Shown here: positions 44,566 to 55,203 of the stretch, in pieces | How the letters are laid out: the number at the start of each line of letters is the position of its first letter | Numbering within the stretch: the first letter of the stretch is position 1 | Assembly (NCBI GenBank): GCA_028694915.1 | Contig: JAQVJY010000001.1 | Span: forward strand, 62,001-126,000 | Reading direction: 5' to 3' | DNA: 64,000 nucleotides | Source: Paludibacteraceae bacterium | Lineage (GTDB): Bacteria; Bacteroidota; Bacteroidia; Bacteroidales; Paludibacteraceae | Notes under the pieces: generated by a model | Database searches by the model: none | What the model was told of the DNA's origin: nothing | Seen by the model: the letters and a program-made list of their open reading frames with translations, nothing else | Made by a program: the position numbers and the translations under genes

Positions 44566-45499
44566 ATTATTCTATTTGGTTTGTGTTGCGTTGTTGTTTG
44601 CTGCTTGCGAACAGCCTCTTAATGTTCTTGATAGCGATGATATGGCCGCTGTTTTGGCTGATATTCATGTGGCTGAGGCAACGATGACGAACAAAATTTC
44701 TTATGCGAGTTTAGATATAAAACGTGCCTACTACGAGGGAATTTTTGAGAAACATGGCATCTCGCGTGAAACCTTTAATAAATCGATTGAATGGTATTCA
44801 CGTCATCCTAAAAAGTTTGAAGAAGTGTATGCCAAAGTTATTCTATTGGTGACCGAAAAACAAGAACAGGTCAATAATTATGCTTATCATCCAGAGGTGA
44901 ATCCAGCCTTTCTTAACTTGATAGATTCTCTTGATTTATGGGTACGAACTCCTAAATTGGTAGCTAAGACTCCGATGGCTGATTCCTTGTATTTTGAATT
45001 AAATGATTCTCGATTCTTTCGTTCTGGTGATAAATATGTTTGGCATTTTTTGCAACAAGTGGTAGGCTCGGATACTTTGCCTCAATCTAAATTAAAGTTT
45101 GTGATACAATATCCAAATCAACTATTTGATAGTGTGGTTTATAATTTGCCCGATAAACAAGCGAAGTTGCGTTATACAGTTACATTAAAAGCACGTGACT
45201 CTATTGCCCCTCAGCGCATATTTGGTTGGTTTTATACTGCATCTTTGGATAGTGTGAAACGCGTTTCTGTGGATAGTATCTCATTGGTACGATTTTATAA
45301 TAAACAAACACATCCGTTGGATTCATCTCTGATTGATCGATTAAATGCATGGCGTAAAGCGTATGGTAGACCTTCGTTGTCGTCTCAACAAAATGACATT
45401 AACAAGGAGTCGACCAATGCACGTTCAATTAATAAAGCGGCATTTGTCAAACGATCGCATGACATTGATGTACGTCTTACGAAATCTAAAACAAATTGA
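44558..45499 (+). CDS. DUF4296 domain lipoprotein
   Basis: A 313-residue predicted lipoprotein. The signal peptide ends in lipobox LLFAAC with the cysteine at about residue 17 from this start (20 from the alternative ATG at 44549). Residues 25-120 carry the DUF4296 pattern: VLADIHVAEATMTNK, a central KYGI-like EKHGISRETFNKSIEWYSRH, and a later VYAKVI. The C-terminal 190 residues have no recognised fold. It is next to lspA, the enzyme that would process it, and overlaps the lspA end by 8 bases. Function unknown; envelope location is likely. Confidence 0.8.
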   Translation: MRKLFYLVCVALLFAACEQPLNVLDSDDMAAVLADIHVAEATMTNKISYASLDIKRAYYEGIFEKHGISRETFNKSIEWYSRHPKKFEEVYAKVILLVTEKQEQVNNYAYHPEVNPAFLNLIDSLDLWVRTPKLVAKTPMADSLYFELNDSRFFRSGDKYVWHFLQQVVGSDTLPQSKLKFVIQYPNQLFDSVVYNLPDKQAKLRYTVTLKARDSIAPQRIFGWFYTASLDSVKRVSVDSISLVRFYNKQTHPLDSSLIDRLNAWRKAYGRPSLSSQQNDINKESTNARSINKAAFVKRSHDIDVRLTKSKTN

Positions 45500-45819
45500 T
45501 GAAACGTTGGGCGGCTAATAAGGTGATGATTGATGCGCAAACATTGTGGTTGAATGCGGTAGTGGAGTGCGACGATAGTGGACTGGTAACGGCTGTTTTT
45601 CCTTTATCGGAGCAACTCTCAGAACCTGCTTCTACGCGTTTTGTTAATGGTTTAATTACTACAGAAGTGCCTTTGGATAGGTGTGTAGTAGATGTTTTTA
45701 TTCCTGATTTATTGACGCAGACATTGACTGCTGGCTATAAAGGTCAACTGGTTTTGTGGCAAAATATTAATTTGACCACATTAAAAGTGACATCTGAGAC
45801 CCAAATTCACCTATTATAA
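45499..45819 (+). CDS. Small uncharacterised protein after DUF4296
   Basis: A 106-residue soluble protein. The ATG at 45499 overlaps the stop of the DUF4296 gene (TGATG), so they are translated in tandem. The pattern of short strands (VMIDAQTLWLNAVVECDDSGLVTAVFPL in two pieces) recalls the small N-terminal beta-domain of amidohydrolases, but no metal-binding HxH motif or barrel follows. It could be a remnant or a stand-alone domain. No family is claimed. Confidence 0.5.
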   Translation: MKRWAANKVMIDAQTLWLNAVVECDDSGLVTAVFPLSEQLSEPASTRFVNGLITTEVPLDRCVVDVFIPDLLTQTLTAGYKGQLVLWQNINLTTLKVTSETQIHLL

Positions 45820-45832
45820 CGTATTTTTTTTG

Positions 45833-45863
45833 TAATTTTGCATGCCTATTATTCAATAGGTAT
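45833..45863 (+). promoter_or_regulatory. proS promoter and 5' hairpin
   Basis: TAATTTTG at 45833-45840 matches the -7 motif. Immediately after it a 9-pair hairpin (arms 45842-45850 and 45855-45863, loop ATTC) lies at the probable transcript 5' end. It may protect the mRNA or mark a control site. Confidence 0.5.
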
Positions 45864-45894
45864 CACAATAGTAATTTATAATTCATAACTAAAT

Positions 45895-47376
45895 ATGGCA
45901 AAAGAATTGAAAGAGTTGACTTCGCGCGAAGAAAATTATTCGCAGTGGTATAACGATTTAGTAGTGAAAGCTGATTTGGCTGAAAATTCTGCGGTACGCG
46001 GATGTATGGTTATCAAACCTTATGGCTACGCTATTTGGGAAAAAATGCAACGTCAGTTGGACGATATGTTTAAAGAAACTGGTCATGTGAATGCCTATTT
46101 CCCATTGTTCATTCCTAAATCTTTTCTGAGCAAAGAAGCCGATCACGTGGAAGGATTTGCCAAAGAATGTGCTGTTGTTACCCATTATCGCTTGAAAAAA
46201 GATCCTAATAGTCCTGGTGTTATTGTTGATCCAGAAGCAAAATTGGACGAAGAACTCATTGTGCGTCCAACGTCTGAGACCATTATTTGGAGTACTTATA
46301 AAAATTGGATTCAATCATACCGCGATTTACCAATATTGTGTAATCAATGGGCTAATGTGGTTCGTTGGGAGATGCGCACACGTTTATTTTTGCGTACCGC
46401 TGAGTTCTTGTGGCAAGAAGGCCATACGGCTCATGCTACAGAAGCCGAAGCTTTGGTAGAAGCACGCAAGATGCTCGATGTATATGCTCAATTTGCTGAA
46501 GAATATATGGCGTTGCCAGTTGTGAAAGGGGTAAAATCTGCTAACGAGCGTTTTGCCGGTGCTGTAGAAACTTTCTGTATTGAAGCCATGATGCAAGATG
46601 GAAAAGCTTTACAAGCTGGAACTTCGCATTTCTTGGGACAAAATTTTGCTAAAGCATTCGATGTTCAGTTTGTTAATAAAGAAAACAAATTAGACTATGT
46701 GTGGGCCACTTCTTGGGGCGTTTCTACACGTCTAATCGGTGCCTTAATCATGGCTCATTCTGACAATAATGGTTTGGTTTTGCCTCCAAAATTAGCGCCT
46801 TTCCAAGTGATTATTGTGCCAATTTATAAAAATGAAGAGCAGTTAGCACTTATTTCAGAAAAGGTACACGCGTTGATGGCGGAATTGAAAGTGCTGGGTG
46901 TAAGTGTAAAATATGACGATAGCGATAACAAAAAACCGGGTTGGAAATTTGCCGAATATGAATTAAAAGGAGTTCCCGTACGTTTAGCTATGGGTGCTCG
47001 TGATTTGGAAAATGGAACGGTGGAACTCATGCGTCGCGACATGTTAGAAAAAGAGACTATATCGTTCGATGGAATCGCTCAACACATTAAACAACTGTTG
47101 GATGATATTCAAAAAAACATCTATACAAAAGCGTTGAATTTCCGTACATCAGTAACGAGAGAAGTCAATAGCTATGACGAATTTAAAGTGGAACTAGAAA
47201 AAGGAGGTTTCTTGTCAGCTCACTGGGATGGTACACCTGAAACTGAAGAACGTATTAAAGCTGAAACTAAAGCAACCATTCGCTGTTTGCCTTTAGATGG
47301 TGATTTGACACCAGGTGTTTGTATGGTTACAGGTAAACCTTCTGCTCGCCGTGTGTTGTTTGCTCGAAGCTATTAA
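45895..47376 (+). CDS. proS: Prolyl-tRNA synthetase, archaeal/eukaryotic-like short form
   Basis: A 493-residue class II synthetase charging tRNA-Pro. Motif 2 is [29 protein letters not shown] (split here as NVVRWEMRT and [15 protein letters not shown]); RPTSETIIW and [14 protein letters not shown] are characteristic of the eukaryote-like group. The bacterial editing (INS) domain is absent; instead the C-terminal tail ends LFARSY. The form is common in Bacteroidota. It is monocistronic, with a 5' hairpin and a bidirectional terminator after it. Confidence 0.95.
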   Translation: MAKELKELTSREENYSQWYNDLVVKADLAENSAVRGCMVIKPYGYAIWEKMQRQLDDMFKETGHVNAYFPLFIPKSFLSKEADHVEGFAKECAVVTHYRLKKDPNSPGVIVDPEAKLDEELIVRPTSETIIWSTYKNWIQSYRDLPILCNQWANVVRWEMRTRLFLRTAEFLWQEGHTAHATEAEALVEARKMLDVYAQFAEEYMALPVVKGVKSANERFAGAVETFCIEAMMQDGKALQAGTSHFLGQNFAKAFDVQFVNKENKLDYVWATSWGVSTRLIGALIMAHSDNNGLVLPPKLAPFQVIIVPIYKNEEQLALISEKVHALMAELKVLGVSVKYDDSDNKKPGWKFAEYELKGVPVRLAMGARDLENGTVELMRRDMLEKETISFDGIAQHIKQLLDDIQKNIYTKALNFRTSVTREVNSYDEFKVELEKGGFLSAHWDGTPETEERIKAETKATIRCLPLDGDLTPGVCMVTGKPSARRVLFARSY

Positions 47377-47393
47377 TTCCTTGTGAACATCAT

Positions 47394-47429
47394 AAAAAAA
47401 AGGCTGCTAATTTTAGCAGCCTTTTTTTT
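47394..47429. terminator. Bidirectional terminator (proS / V-ATPase operon)
   Basis: AAAAAAAGGCTGCTAA and TTAGCAGCCTTTTTTT form a 16-base stem between the convergent proS and ntpK genes. Confidence 0.93.
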
Positions 47430-47447
47430 ATGATGTATGAGTTTGAA

Positions 47448-47906
<459 letters not shown>

Positions 47907-47946
47907 TTAGTTGTTATTAATACTATTTTTTTATTTGTTTCTGTAA

Positions 47947-49806
47947 TTATAAACGATTTTTAAACGGTTGATAAGCTTTACCTCCACCTTCAAATCCCGC
48001 ATTTTTGTAAAATTCCACAAAGGTTAAACGCATAGGGTGTACAAAAGCGCCAATCATAGAGAGTCCGAAATTTATAGTGTGTCCAACCAATAAAATACAG
48101 AGTGCAACAATCCATCCTGCAATTGGATTCATACTCGATGTTAAATCAAATGCCAAGGTATTGAATACACCACCAAGAATACTACTTGTTAAGCCTAAAG
48201 CAAACAAACGTATGTATGACAGCGTGTCACCAACCAAACCTGTAGCCATGCCATAAGTGGCCCATAAAGCGCCACCAATGTTGCTCAAAGTTCCTGTTAT
48301 TGGATTTTTATACTTGTCTGGTGAATTGTAAAAAACAATAAGTAGCACACTTATACCAATTAGCCCTAAGAACGTGTAATTGACTCCTATTGGTAGATTA
48401 ACGCCAAATTGAGGTAGCCCAAAGGCGACTCCACTGCCCAATAAACCAACAATCCACGCAATTGGTGCTAGCGCATGTTTTACACCGTGTTGTTTAATGA
48501 TTTTGGCGGCATTAACACCCATACCAAAGAATATTTGAACTAATCCGATAACGACGGCAAAAACCATCATGGGGTCGTATCCTGCAAGGGCTGCTTTATA
48601 GTTGTTACCTGTCACAAAGAGGTGTTTTACGTCGGCTAGCCAAGGCCAAGTTACAGAATCGAGTGCAATACCGAAGAAAGAACCTGTAATTAAGCCTACA
48701 ACCATAGTTGTGCCACTTAACCATTGTCCTAATACGGCAAACGATTTCAATTCTGGTTTTAGTTTTTTCTTTAATAGCGTGGCCGCAATGAAAATCAACA
48801 AGCCATAACCACCATCGCCTAAACACAAACCAAAAAATAACATGAAGAATGGTGCCAAAAATGGTGTTGGATCTAATTCACTATAATTAGGTAGAGCAAA
48901 CATTTTTGTGATTGGCTCGAATAATTTAGTAAAATAGTTGTTTTTCAGTTTGATAGGAATATCTTCGTCTATTTTAGGATTTGATAGTTCATAGTAAATG
49001 CCTAATTGGTCGAGCAGCGCGTTGAGTGTGCCTTCCGATTCTTCAGGACAAAAACCTTCCAATAACATCACTTTTTCTTCGGTGGTAACTTCCGTATTTA
49101 ATTCTACTTTCTGAAAATCAATATATTCTTCTACTTTTAAGAAATAATGCTTCAGATTATTGATATTTTGTAGTACCCACGCGTCGATTTTAGCTTGATG
49201 CGCTATTAAAAGTAAGTTCTGTGCTTCAACATCCTGTAATAATTGATTGTAATTGTGGCTGTTGAGTGTTATTTGATCGGCATCAAGCGTGATCGGCGCA
49301 GGATTGACCGTTACAAAATAGACCGTTGAACCTATTTTATCAATTTCGAATGCTTGATAGCTAGTTTCCCATTCAGGTTTAAATTTGCGTTCGTTGCAGC
49401 TAAAAAATTGGATTACAAAGCCTTCTTTACTCAATTCTTTGAGTCGCTCTGAACTAAAGTTACCCCACACTTGCATGCGTTCAGCCTCTTTTTGTGTGTT
49501 GGCAATGAGCTGTTGTAAGCGCACTTTTTCAGCTTGTAAGGCATCGAAGGTGTGTAATAAGTCTGCGCCATTGTATGACGTTACTTCATGTGGAAGTGTA
49601 TCGGGTAAAAGGCTTGTTTCGGCTTCTTTGATTGCTTTTTTGATTTTGGCAGCCAATTGCATCTTTTCCCGTAACTGATCGTTTTCGGCTATGCCTTGTG
49701 GTTTTTCGGCCACATGCAACACACCTACATCTCGGAGTTGCTCCAAGAAGGTGGCGTATTGTTTATGGTACACCAGAAAGACATATTTTTTCATTTTTAC
49801 TATCAT
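47947..49806 (-). CDS. ntpI: V-type ATP synthase subunit I (stator/ion channel)
   Basis: A 619-residue a-type subunit. The N-terminal 330 residues are cytoplasmic and partly coiled-coil (from MKKYVFLVYHKQYATFLEQL). The membrane half has seven to eight helices, with FFMLFFGLCLGDGGYGLL and SYIRLFALGLTSSILG carrying the conserved arginine that works with the ring glutamate. Its ATG overlaps the ntpD stop (ATGA). It transmits ions past the ring encoded by ntpK. Confidence 0.93.
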   Translation of the reverse strand: MIVKMKKYVFLVYHKQYATFLEQLRDVGVLHVAEKPQGIAENDQLREKMQLAAKIKKAIKEAETSLLPDTLPHEVTSYNGADLLHTFDALQAEKVRLQQLIANTQKEAERMQVWGNFSSERLKELSKEGFVIQFFSCNERKFKPEWETSYQAFEIDKIGSTVYFVTVNPAPITLDADQITLNSHNYNQLLQDVEAQNLLLIAHQAKIDAWVLQNINNLKHYFLKVEEYIDFQKVELNTEVTTEEKVMLLEGFCPEESEGTLNALLDQLGIYYELSNPKIDEDIPIKLKNNYFTKLFEPITKMFALPNYSELDPTPFLAPFFMLFFGLCLGDGGYGLLIFIAATLLKKKLKPELKSFAVLGQWLSGTTMVVGLITGSFFGIALDSVTWPWLADVKHLFVTGNNYKAALAGYDPMMVFAVVIGLVQIFFGMGVNAAKIIKQHGVKHALAPIAWIVGLLGSGVAFGLPQFGVNLPIGVNYTFLGLIGISVLLIVFYNSPDKYKNPITGTLSNIGGALWATYGMATGLVGDTLSYIRLFALGLTSSILGGVFNTLAFDLTSSMNPIAGWIVALCILLVGHTINFGLSMIGAFVHPMRLTFVEFYKNAGFEGGGKAYQPFKNRL

Positions 49807-50399
49807 AATAGTTCCGTTTGGCGTTTGGCTTTTACAATTTTTTGTGACGATTTCGACAAATTTTCTTCATCTTCCATAAAACGTTTTATTTTACGAATAG
49901 CGTCCTCGTAACCAGGTATTTGTACTTTTTCAAACAGATTTACTTTTTGAGTCGTTTTTTTGCGTGCAAATTCCAGAAGTTCCAATTTTTGCGCACAAAA
50001 CTCACGTTCGATGCCTACTTGCGCCAATTCCTTGAGTTGACTTAATCCATCGGCATACCATTTGGGAGCGTTGAATAAACTGAATGGTTTGGTGGTATAA
50101 ATCACTTCGTCGAGCACAGGAATTCTTACGCCCGCAATTTTTTTGATACTCATATTTACATCTTCTACCGTGAGTAACGACGTATCGAACTCGCCCCAAA
50201 GTGCTAACATTTGGTCGTAAGCGGCAATGCGTTGATCCACTTCACGCTCCAAACGTACAATGTCGTCTTTGGCTTTTTTTACTTCCACACGTAGCGCACT
50301 TTCCTTGTTCTTAATCGTAGGCAAGGCGCGCACACGCATTTTAAGGTTCTTTTCTAAACCTTGAAGTGATGTTTTATTATATTGAAAGGTTATTGCCAT
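49803..50399 (-). CDS. ntpD: V-type ATP synthase subunit D (central stalk)
   Basis: A 198-residue long-helical protein (residues 10-75 and 125-195 are helical and charged) with the D-subunit core (KNKESALRVEVKKAKDDI, GVRIPVLDEV). It forms the rotor shaft inside the A3B3 head. It overlaps ntpI by four bases and lies 12 bases after ntpB. Confidence 0.9.
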   Translation of the reverse strand: MAITFQYNKTSLQGLEKNLKMRVRALPTIKNKESALRVEVKKAKDDIVRLEREVDQRIAAYDQMLALWGEFDTSLLTVEDVNMSIKKIAGVRIPVLDEVIYTTKPFSLFNAPKWYADGLSQLKELAQVGIEREFCAQKLELLEFARKKTTQKVNLFEKVQIPGYEDAIRKIKRFMEDEENLSKSSQKIVKAKRQTELL

Positions 50400-50411
50400 A
50401 ATGTATATAAC

Positions 50412-51728
50412 TTATTTCCAGTATTTTTCAACTAATTCTTGTTTGATATTTACCTCTTCAGGTTTGAAGTGTTCGGCAAATAATCCCCAAGTTAAATCTA
50501 GCATTTTGGTGGTATCAATATTCACATCAATAGCCAATAATTGGTCAGCATAATCTTTGGCAAATGATAGTGTGCGTTCGTCGTAATTGGTTAAATCGAA
50601 ACCGTTTTCCAACTTAGTTTTTGCATTCGCTGCATCGGCATATAAACGTACGGCGGCATTCATCACTTGTGGATGGTCTTCGCGTGTTTTTTTACCAGCT
50701 ACCAATTGTTTCAAACGTGATAACGAGCGGAATGGATCCACAATAACTTTACCAATGTCAGAATCGCGACGTAAGAATAACTGTCCTTCGGTAATATAAC
50801 CTGTATTATCAGGAATAGCGTGTGTAATGTCGCCACCCGAAAGGGTAGTTACTGCAATAATGGTGATTGAACCACCAGCAGGAAATTGTACCGCTTTTTC
50901 GTAAATCTTAGCTAAATCGGAGTAGAGTGAACCTGGCATCGAATCTTTCGATGGAATTTGATCCATACGGTTCGACACAATGGCTAAAGCATCGGCATAC
51001 GACGTCATATCGGTAAGTAATACTAATACTTTTTGGTTTTTTTCTACAGCGAAATATTCCGCAGCCGTCAACGCCATATCAGGAATTAACAAACGCTCTA
51101 CAGGCGGATTTTCCGTCGTATTCATAAACGATACGATACGGTCGAGCACGCCAGCGTTGTTAAATACATTTTTAAAATAGAGGTAATCGTCGTTGGTAAG
51201 TCCCATGCCACCCAAAATAATTTTGTCGGCTTCGGCACGCAACGCCACATTCGCCATCACTTGATTGTAAGGCTGGTCTGGATCGGCGAAAAATGGAATT
51301 TTCTGACCAGACACCAACGTATTATTCAAGTCGATACCAGCAATACCAGTTGCAATTAATTCTGATGGTTGTTTACGACGCACTGGATTTACCGATGGGC
51401 CACCAATTTCTACCTCTTCGCCTTCAATTTCTGGTCCACCATCAATTGGTTCGCCAAAGGCATTGAAGAATCGTCCAGCTAACTGGTCGCTTACTTTGAG
51501 TGCAGGCGTTTTTCCTAAAAATATAACTTCGGCATCGGTAGGAATACCTTCGGTTCCACCAAATACTTGTAAAGTCACTTCTTCGCCCATAATTTTTACT
51601 ACCTGAGCCAATCGACCATTGATAGTTGCTAGTTCTTCGTTACTTATGCCTGTGGCTTTTAACGAACAAGTAGCTTTCGTAATTTGGTTGATTTTTGTAT
51701 ATATTTTTTGAAATGCTTTTGTTGCCAT
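50412..51728 (-). CDS. ntpB: V-type ATP synthase subunit B
   Basis: A 438-residue regulatory head subunit. It has the P-loop-like fold without a working Walker A, as expected for B: KIPFFADPDQPYNQ is in the A-loop place, and LTDMTSYADAL and IPSKDSMPGSLYSDLA are highly conserved. It alternates with subunit A in the head. Confidence 0.95.
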   Translation of the reverse strand: MATKAFQKIYTKINQITKATCSLKATGISNEELATINGRLAQVVKIMGEEVTLQVFGGTEGIPTDAEVIFLGKTPALKVSDQLAGRFFNAFGEPIDGGPEIEGEEVEIGGPSVNPVRRKQPSELIATGIAGIDLNNTLVSGQKIPFFADPDQPYNQVMANVALRAEADKIILGGMGLTNDDYLYFKNVFNNAGVLDRIVSFMNTTENPPVERLLIPDMALTAAEYFAVEKNQKVLVLLTDMTSYADALAIVSNRMDQIPSKDSMPGSLYSDLAKIYEKAVQFPAGGSITIIAVTTLSGGDITHAIPDNTGYITEGQLFLRRDSDIGKVIVDPFRSLSRLKQLVAGKKTREDHPQVMNAAVRLYADAANAKTKLENGFDLTNYDERTLSFAKDYADQLLAIDVNIDTTKMLDLTWGLFAEHFKPEEVNIKQELVEKYWK

Positions 51729-51768
51729 AATTCAATATCGATTTAGTATAATCTAATTTACCGTCGTT

Positions 51769-53523
51769 TTACTTTTTCTTTTCTTCTATAATAGCTTTCA
51801 CTTCTGCTACGTACTTTTCGAATTTATCGCTGTGGAATTCACAATAATTCATTTGTTTGCAACTATTTATCACTTTTTTGAAATAATCCATGACTTCTAA
51901 AAATGAGTCGAAAGCATAATCGTTATTGCAAATATCCATCACCAAATTGAGCATAAACTCTTGACGGTCAAGTGGTGTCACAGAGTCAATTTTGTCAAAT
52001 GCATCTTGTTGTAAAATGACGAAATCAATAACTTCTGATTTCCAAAATGTTACGTGATATTCTACTGGTACACCATCATCACCTAAAATGTCAATTTGCT
52101 CTTGTACCTCTTTACCACGTTGTAAAATGGTTTTCATGTCATTGACCTTGCCAATCCAATCGCCTTGAATTTTGGTTTTGATATAGTCTTCAAATTCAGG
52201 ATATTCAATATATTTTGAATAACTATCGATAGGGTTTACAGCAGGATAGCGCTTGCGGTCGGCACGTGCTTGCTCAAGTGCATAAAAACAACGTGCCACT
52301 TTTTTTGTTCCTTCTGTTACAGGCTCTTTTAGGTTACCTCCAGCTGGCGATACGGTTCCAATAAATGTAATGGATCCTGATTGTTTATTTTTGAGATATA
52401 CAAATCCAGCACGGCTGTAAAATGAACCAATAATAGCCGATAAGTCCATTGGGAAAGCATCTTGTCCAGGCAATTCTTCCATACGGTTACTCATTTCGCG
52501 TAAAGCTTGCGCCCAACGTGAAGTTGAATCGGCCATCAACAAGACTTTTAATCCCATAGCACGGTAATATTCAGCAATGGTCATGGCGGTGTAAACAGAT
52601 GCTTCGCGGCTTGCCACTGGCATATTCGATGTATTGGCAATAATAATGGTACGTTCCATCAATTTACGACCTGTGTGTGGATCTTCTAATTCAGGAAATT
52701 CCACAAAAATCTCTACCACTTCGTTAGCACGTTCGCCACAAGCAGCAATAATTACAATATCTGCTTCTGCTTGTTTTGAAATAGCATGTTGTAACACGGT
52801 TTTACCAGTTCCAAATGGACCAGGAATAAAGCCAGTTCCACCTTCTACAATAGGATTGGCTGTGTCGATAGTACGAACGCCCGTTTCTAAGAGTTTGAAT
52901 GGACGTGGTTTCGATACGTGAACATTTATAGGTTGTTTTACTGGCCATTTTTGTACCATGGTGAGTGGATAATCATTTCCCTCATTATCCGTAACGATGG
53001 CTATGTTGTCCAATATTTTGTATTCGCCAGCTGCCACAATCGATTTAACCGTATAAACGCCTTCCATATTGAAAGGAACCATAATCTTATGTGGCTGATG
53101 ATTTTCATCTACTTCGCCGATCCAAGTGGCGGCTTCCACTTGATCGCCCACTTGTACCAATGGTTTGAATTGCCACAATTTTTCAGTGTCGAGTGGATAG
53201 TTATATTCTCCTCGTTTGAGAAATACGCCTGTTAGTTTGTCAAGGTCATTTTGTAAGCCATCGTAATTACGCGAAAGTAAGCCAGGGCCTAAGGTCACTT
53301 CAAGCATGTGTCCAGCAAATTCTACATCGTTGCCTACTTTTAAGCCACGTGTACTTTCGAACACTTGGGCATACACATTTTCTCCCGCTACTTTAAGAAC
53401 TTCAGCCATTAATTTTTCATCGCCTAGCGAGATATAACAAATCTCATTTTGCGATACAGGCCCGTCCACACCTATGGTTACGAGGTTGGAAATAATACCT
53501 TTAACTTTTCCTTTTGTTGACAT
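51769..53523 (-). CDS. ntpA: V-type ATP synthase subunit A (catalytic)
   Basis: A 584-residue catalytic subunit. Walker A is GPFGTGKTVLQ (about residues 234-244), then ACGERANEVVE and SRWAQALREMSNRMEELPGQDAFP (split here as SRWAQALREM and RMEELPGQDAFP). The V-type extra domain (non-homologous region) lies near residues 110-190. It hydrolyses or makes ATP at the A/B interface. Confidence 0.96.
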   Translation of the reverse strand: MSTKGKVKGIISNLVTIGVDGPVSQNEICYISLGDEKLMAEVLKVAGENVYAQVFESTRGLKVGNDVEFAGHMLEVTLGPGLLSRNYDGLQNDLDKLTGVFLKRGEYNYPLDTEKLWQFKPLVQVGDQVEAATWIGEVDENHQPHKIMVPFNMEGVYTVKSIVAAGEYKILDNIAIVTDNEGNDYPLTMVQKWPVKQPINVHVSKPRPFKLLETGVRTIDTANPIVEGGTGFIPGPFGTGKTVLQHAISKQAEADIVIIAACGERANEVVEIFVEFPELEDPHTGRKLMERTIIIANTSNMPVASREASVYTAMTIAEYYRAMGLKVLLMADSTSRWAQALREMSNRMEELPGQDAFPMDLSAIIGSFYSRAGFVYLKNKQSGSITFIGTVSPAGGNLKEPVTEGTKKVARCFYALEQARADRKRYPAVNPIDSYSKYIEYPEFEDYIKTKIQGDWIGKVNDMKTILQRGKEVQEQIDILGDDGVPVEYHVTFWKSEVIDFVILQQDAFDKIDSVTPLDRQEFMLNLVMDICNNDYAFDSFLEVMDYFKKVINSCKQMNYCEFHSDKFEKYVAEVKAIIEEKKK

Positions 53524-53561
53524 ATATTCTAATTTTCAATATTTTTTTGAAATCTTGTTCT

Positions 53562-54386
53562 TTATAATTTGACGTCCTTTTTCAAATCTTCTAGCAATTG
53601 ACGAAAAATGGCTTGTCCATTTTCTAGCGTTAAATTGTCCCAACGATGGAGTAATTCGCAGCGTAGATAAAACGCTAAAACGCGTTCGATTGTAAAATAA
53701 TTAAAAAAGGTATGTTCCTCCAACCAATTCCATTTCAAATTGTCGATAGCTTTTTCGCGTTCCAATAAATTAGGATTCTCCGAAATAGCCATAATGGCTT
53801 CCACTTGTTCAAAAACGCCTGACAAATTGAAGTCGTGTGTATTGCTTGTACGTATAGTTTTTGCCACTTCGTTATTACCAACAATGGCTTGTTTGATATC
53901 AAAACCATGTTTGCGACAAGCAAGCGCTGTGAGTAAATTATTGATATTCAAGTTAAATTCAAACCAATCGGCTACGAATTTATTCTGGCTATGTGTGCCG
54001 AAATCGTAATATAAAGTGGATAACAAATCTTCTTTCGAGGTTACATTAGCAGCCAATTTTTCGTCGCTAATGGTGCGATAATATTCTAATATATAAGGTT
54101 GCAAACGTTTGTCTTTGGGGGCATCCAGCTCATTCATCAAGGTGATGAGCTCTTCCCAATCTTTCTGCGACAGAGTACCAAGCGGATTGAGAGCTGTCTC
54201 TTTATTTGCTAAATATGCTAACAAGTTACGATTATCGTATTGCATACGCAGCAGGTTGAGCAGCGCCATGTCTTTTGTGGTGAGCGTGGTGCATAGTTCT
54301 TCCAATAACGCATCCATAGCTGGCACATTATTGGTTGTATTTATGTGTAAATCCGGAAATCCGGCAACTAAACAATAGTAGTTCAT
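53562..54386 (-). CDS. DUF2764 family protein of the V-ATPase operon
   Basis: A 274-residue helical protein found in V-ATPase operons of Bacteroidota and spirochaetes, between subunits E and A. It opens YYCLVAGFPDL and contains ENQKRLQPYILEY-like DKRLQPYILEYY. Its position and helical make-up suggest it replaces subunit C, which links the ring and the shaft, but this has not been shown for this organism. Lies 38 bases from ntpA. Confidence 0.8.
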   Translation of the reverse strand: MNYYCLVAGFPDLHINTTNNVPAMDALLEELCTTLTTKDMALLNLLRMQYDNRNLLAYLANKETALNPLGTLSQKDWEELITLMNELDAPKDKRLQPYILEYYRTISDEKLAANVTSKEDLLSTLYYDFGTHSQNKFVADWFEFNLNINNLLTALACRKHGFDIKQAIVGNNEVAKTIRTSNTHDFNLSGVFEQVEAIMAISENPNLLEREKAIDNLKWNWLEEHTFFNYFTIERVLAFYLRCELLHRWDNLTLENGQAIFRQLLEDLKKDVKL

Positions 54387-54466
54387 GATTCAATGACGAA
54401 TTAAAATTACGATATGCGAATCCGTGTGCACTTCTAATTTCGGTGAAATGCTTAATCGTAATTGAT

Positions 54467-55057
54467 TTAGAACAGTAATTCTACTAATTTTGGTCGTAAA
54501 AATTCTTTAAAATAGGCGATAAATTCGTCATCACCAAAGGTTATTTTGTAACCGCCTTGTGCTGGTGCAATTGCGAAATCAGTTTTTAAACCTTTTACCT
54601 CATTTATGCTTACACCTTTGTTAAGAAGCTCTTTGGCGTTGGCCATAAAATAATCAGTCAGTGCTTTAGCATCTTTGGCTTCAATGGTCACGTTACCTTC
54701 TTTAGCCCATTGCTCTACGAGTGCTGTAATGGTTTTTTGCATGAAAACTTTATCGGAAGTCGCCGCTTTTACAGCATCGGACGCAATTTTATCCGATAAC
54801 AGATTGGTGATTTCTGTTTTAATTGCATTTACTGATTGCTCTGCAAATAATTTCAACTCCGATTTGGTGTTTTTGTCAAGTTCCGAGGCGTTTTTTGCGG
54901 CTTCCGCTTTAATTTTGTCTGCTTCCGCTTGTGCTTTAGCAATGATGGCTTTAGCTTCATGTTCAGCATCAGCAATAAGTTGTGCCGCTTCCACTTTTCC
55001 TTTTTCTACACCTTCGAGGTAAATTTTCTCCGTGAGTTCTTGAAGTTTGTTATTCAT
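54467..55057 (-). CDS. ntpE: V-type ATP synthase subunit E (peripheral stalk)
   Basis: A 196-residue protein with a long N-terminal coiled coil (EKGKVEAAQLIADAEHEAKA and EADKIKAEAAKNASELDKN) and a globular C-terminus. It forms the outer stalk. It is the first gene of the operon, with TAACTTTG on the minus strand at 55105-55112 as its -7 element. Confidence 0.9.
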   Translation of the reverse strand: MNNKLQELTEKIYLEGVEKGKVEAAQLIADAEHEAKAIIAKAQAEADKIKAEAAKNASELDKNTKSELKLFAEQSVNAIKTEITNLLSDKIASDAVKAATSDKVFMQKTITALVEQWAKEGNVTIEAKDAKALTDYFMANAKELLNKGVSINEVKGLKTDFAIAPAQGGYKITFGDDEFIAYFKEFLRPKLVELLF

Positions 55058-55104
55058 ACTTCTGATATTTGGATTAAATGTTTATTTTTGACGATAACAA
55101 AAGG

Positions 55105-55112
55105 CAAAGTTA
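55105..55112 (-). promoter_or_regulatory. Promoter -7 element of the V-ATPase operon
   Basis: TAACTTTG on the minus strand matches TAnnTTTG, 48 bases upstream of ntpE. Confidence 0.6.
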
Positions 55113-55153
55113 TTCTTTTTTTTTGTAAGACAAAACTAAATACGTGCTTTTTT

Positions 55154-55183
55154 TTGCGAAATAAAAGTAAAAACGTATCTTTG
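55154..55183 (+). promoter_or_regulatory. Promoter for truA-ADH
   Basis: TTG at 55154-55156 and TATCTTTG at 55176-55183 with 19 bases between are an exact fit to the consensus. The apparent upstream GTG start of truA (55183) lies inside it, so the ATG at 55204 is chosen. Confidence 0.7.
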
Positions 55184-55203
55184 TGTATCAAAAATATAGA
55201 TAC

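Noticed and set aside
45842-45863. T-box or riboswitch before proS
   Set aside because: Only a small 9-pair hairpin is present; there is no T-box core or antiterminator, and T-boxes are not expected in Bacteroidota.
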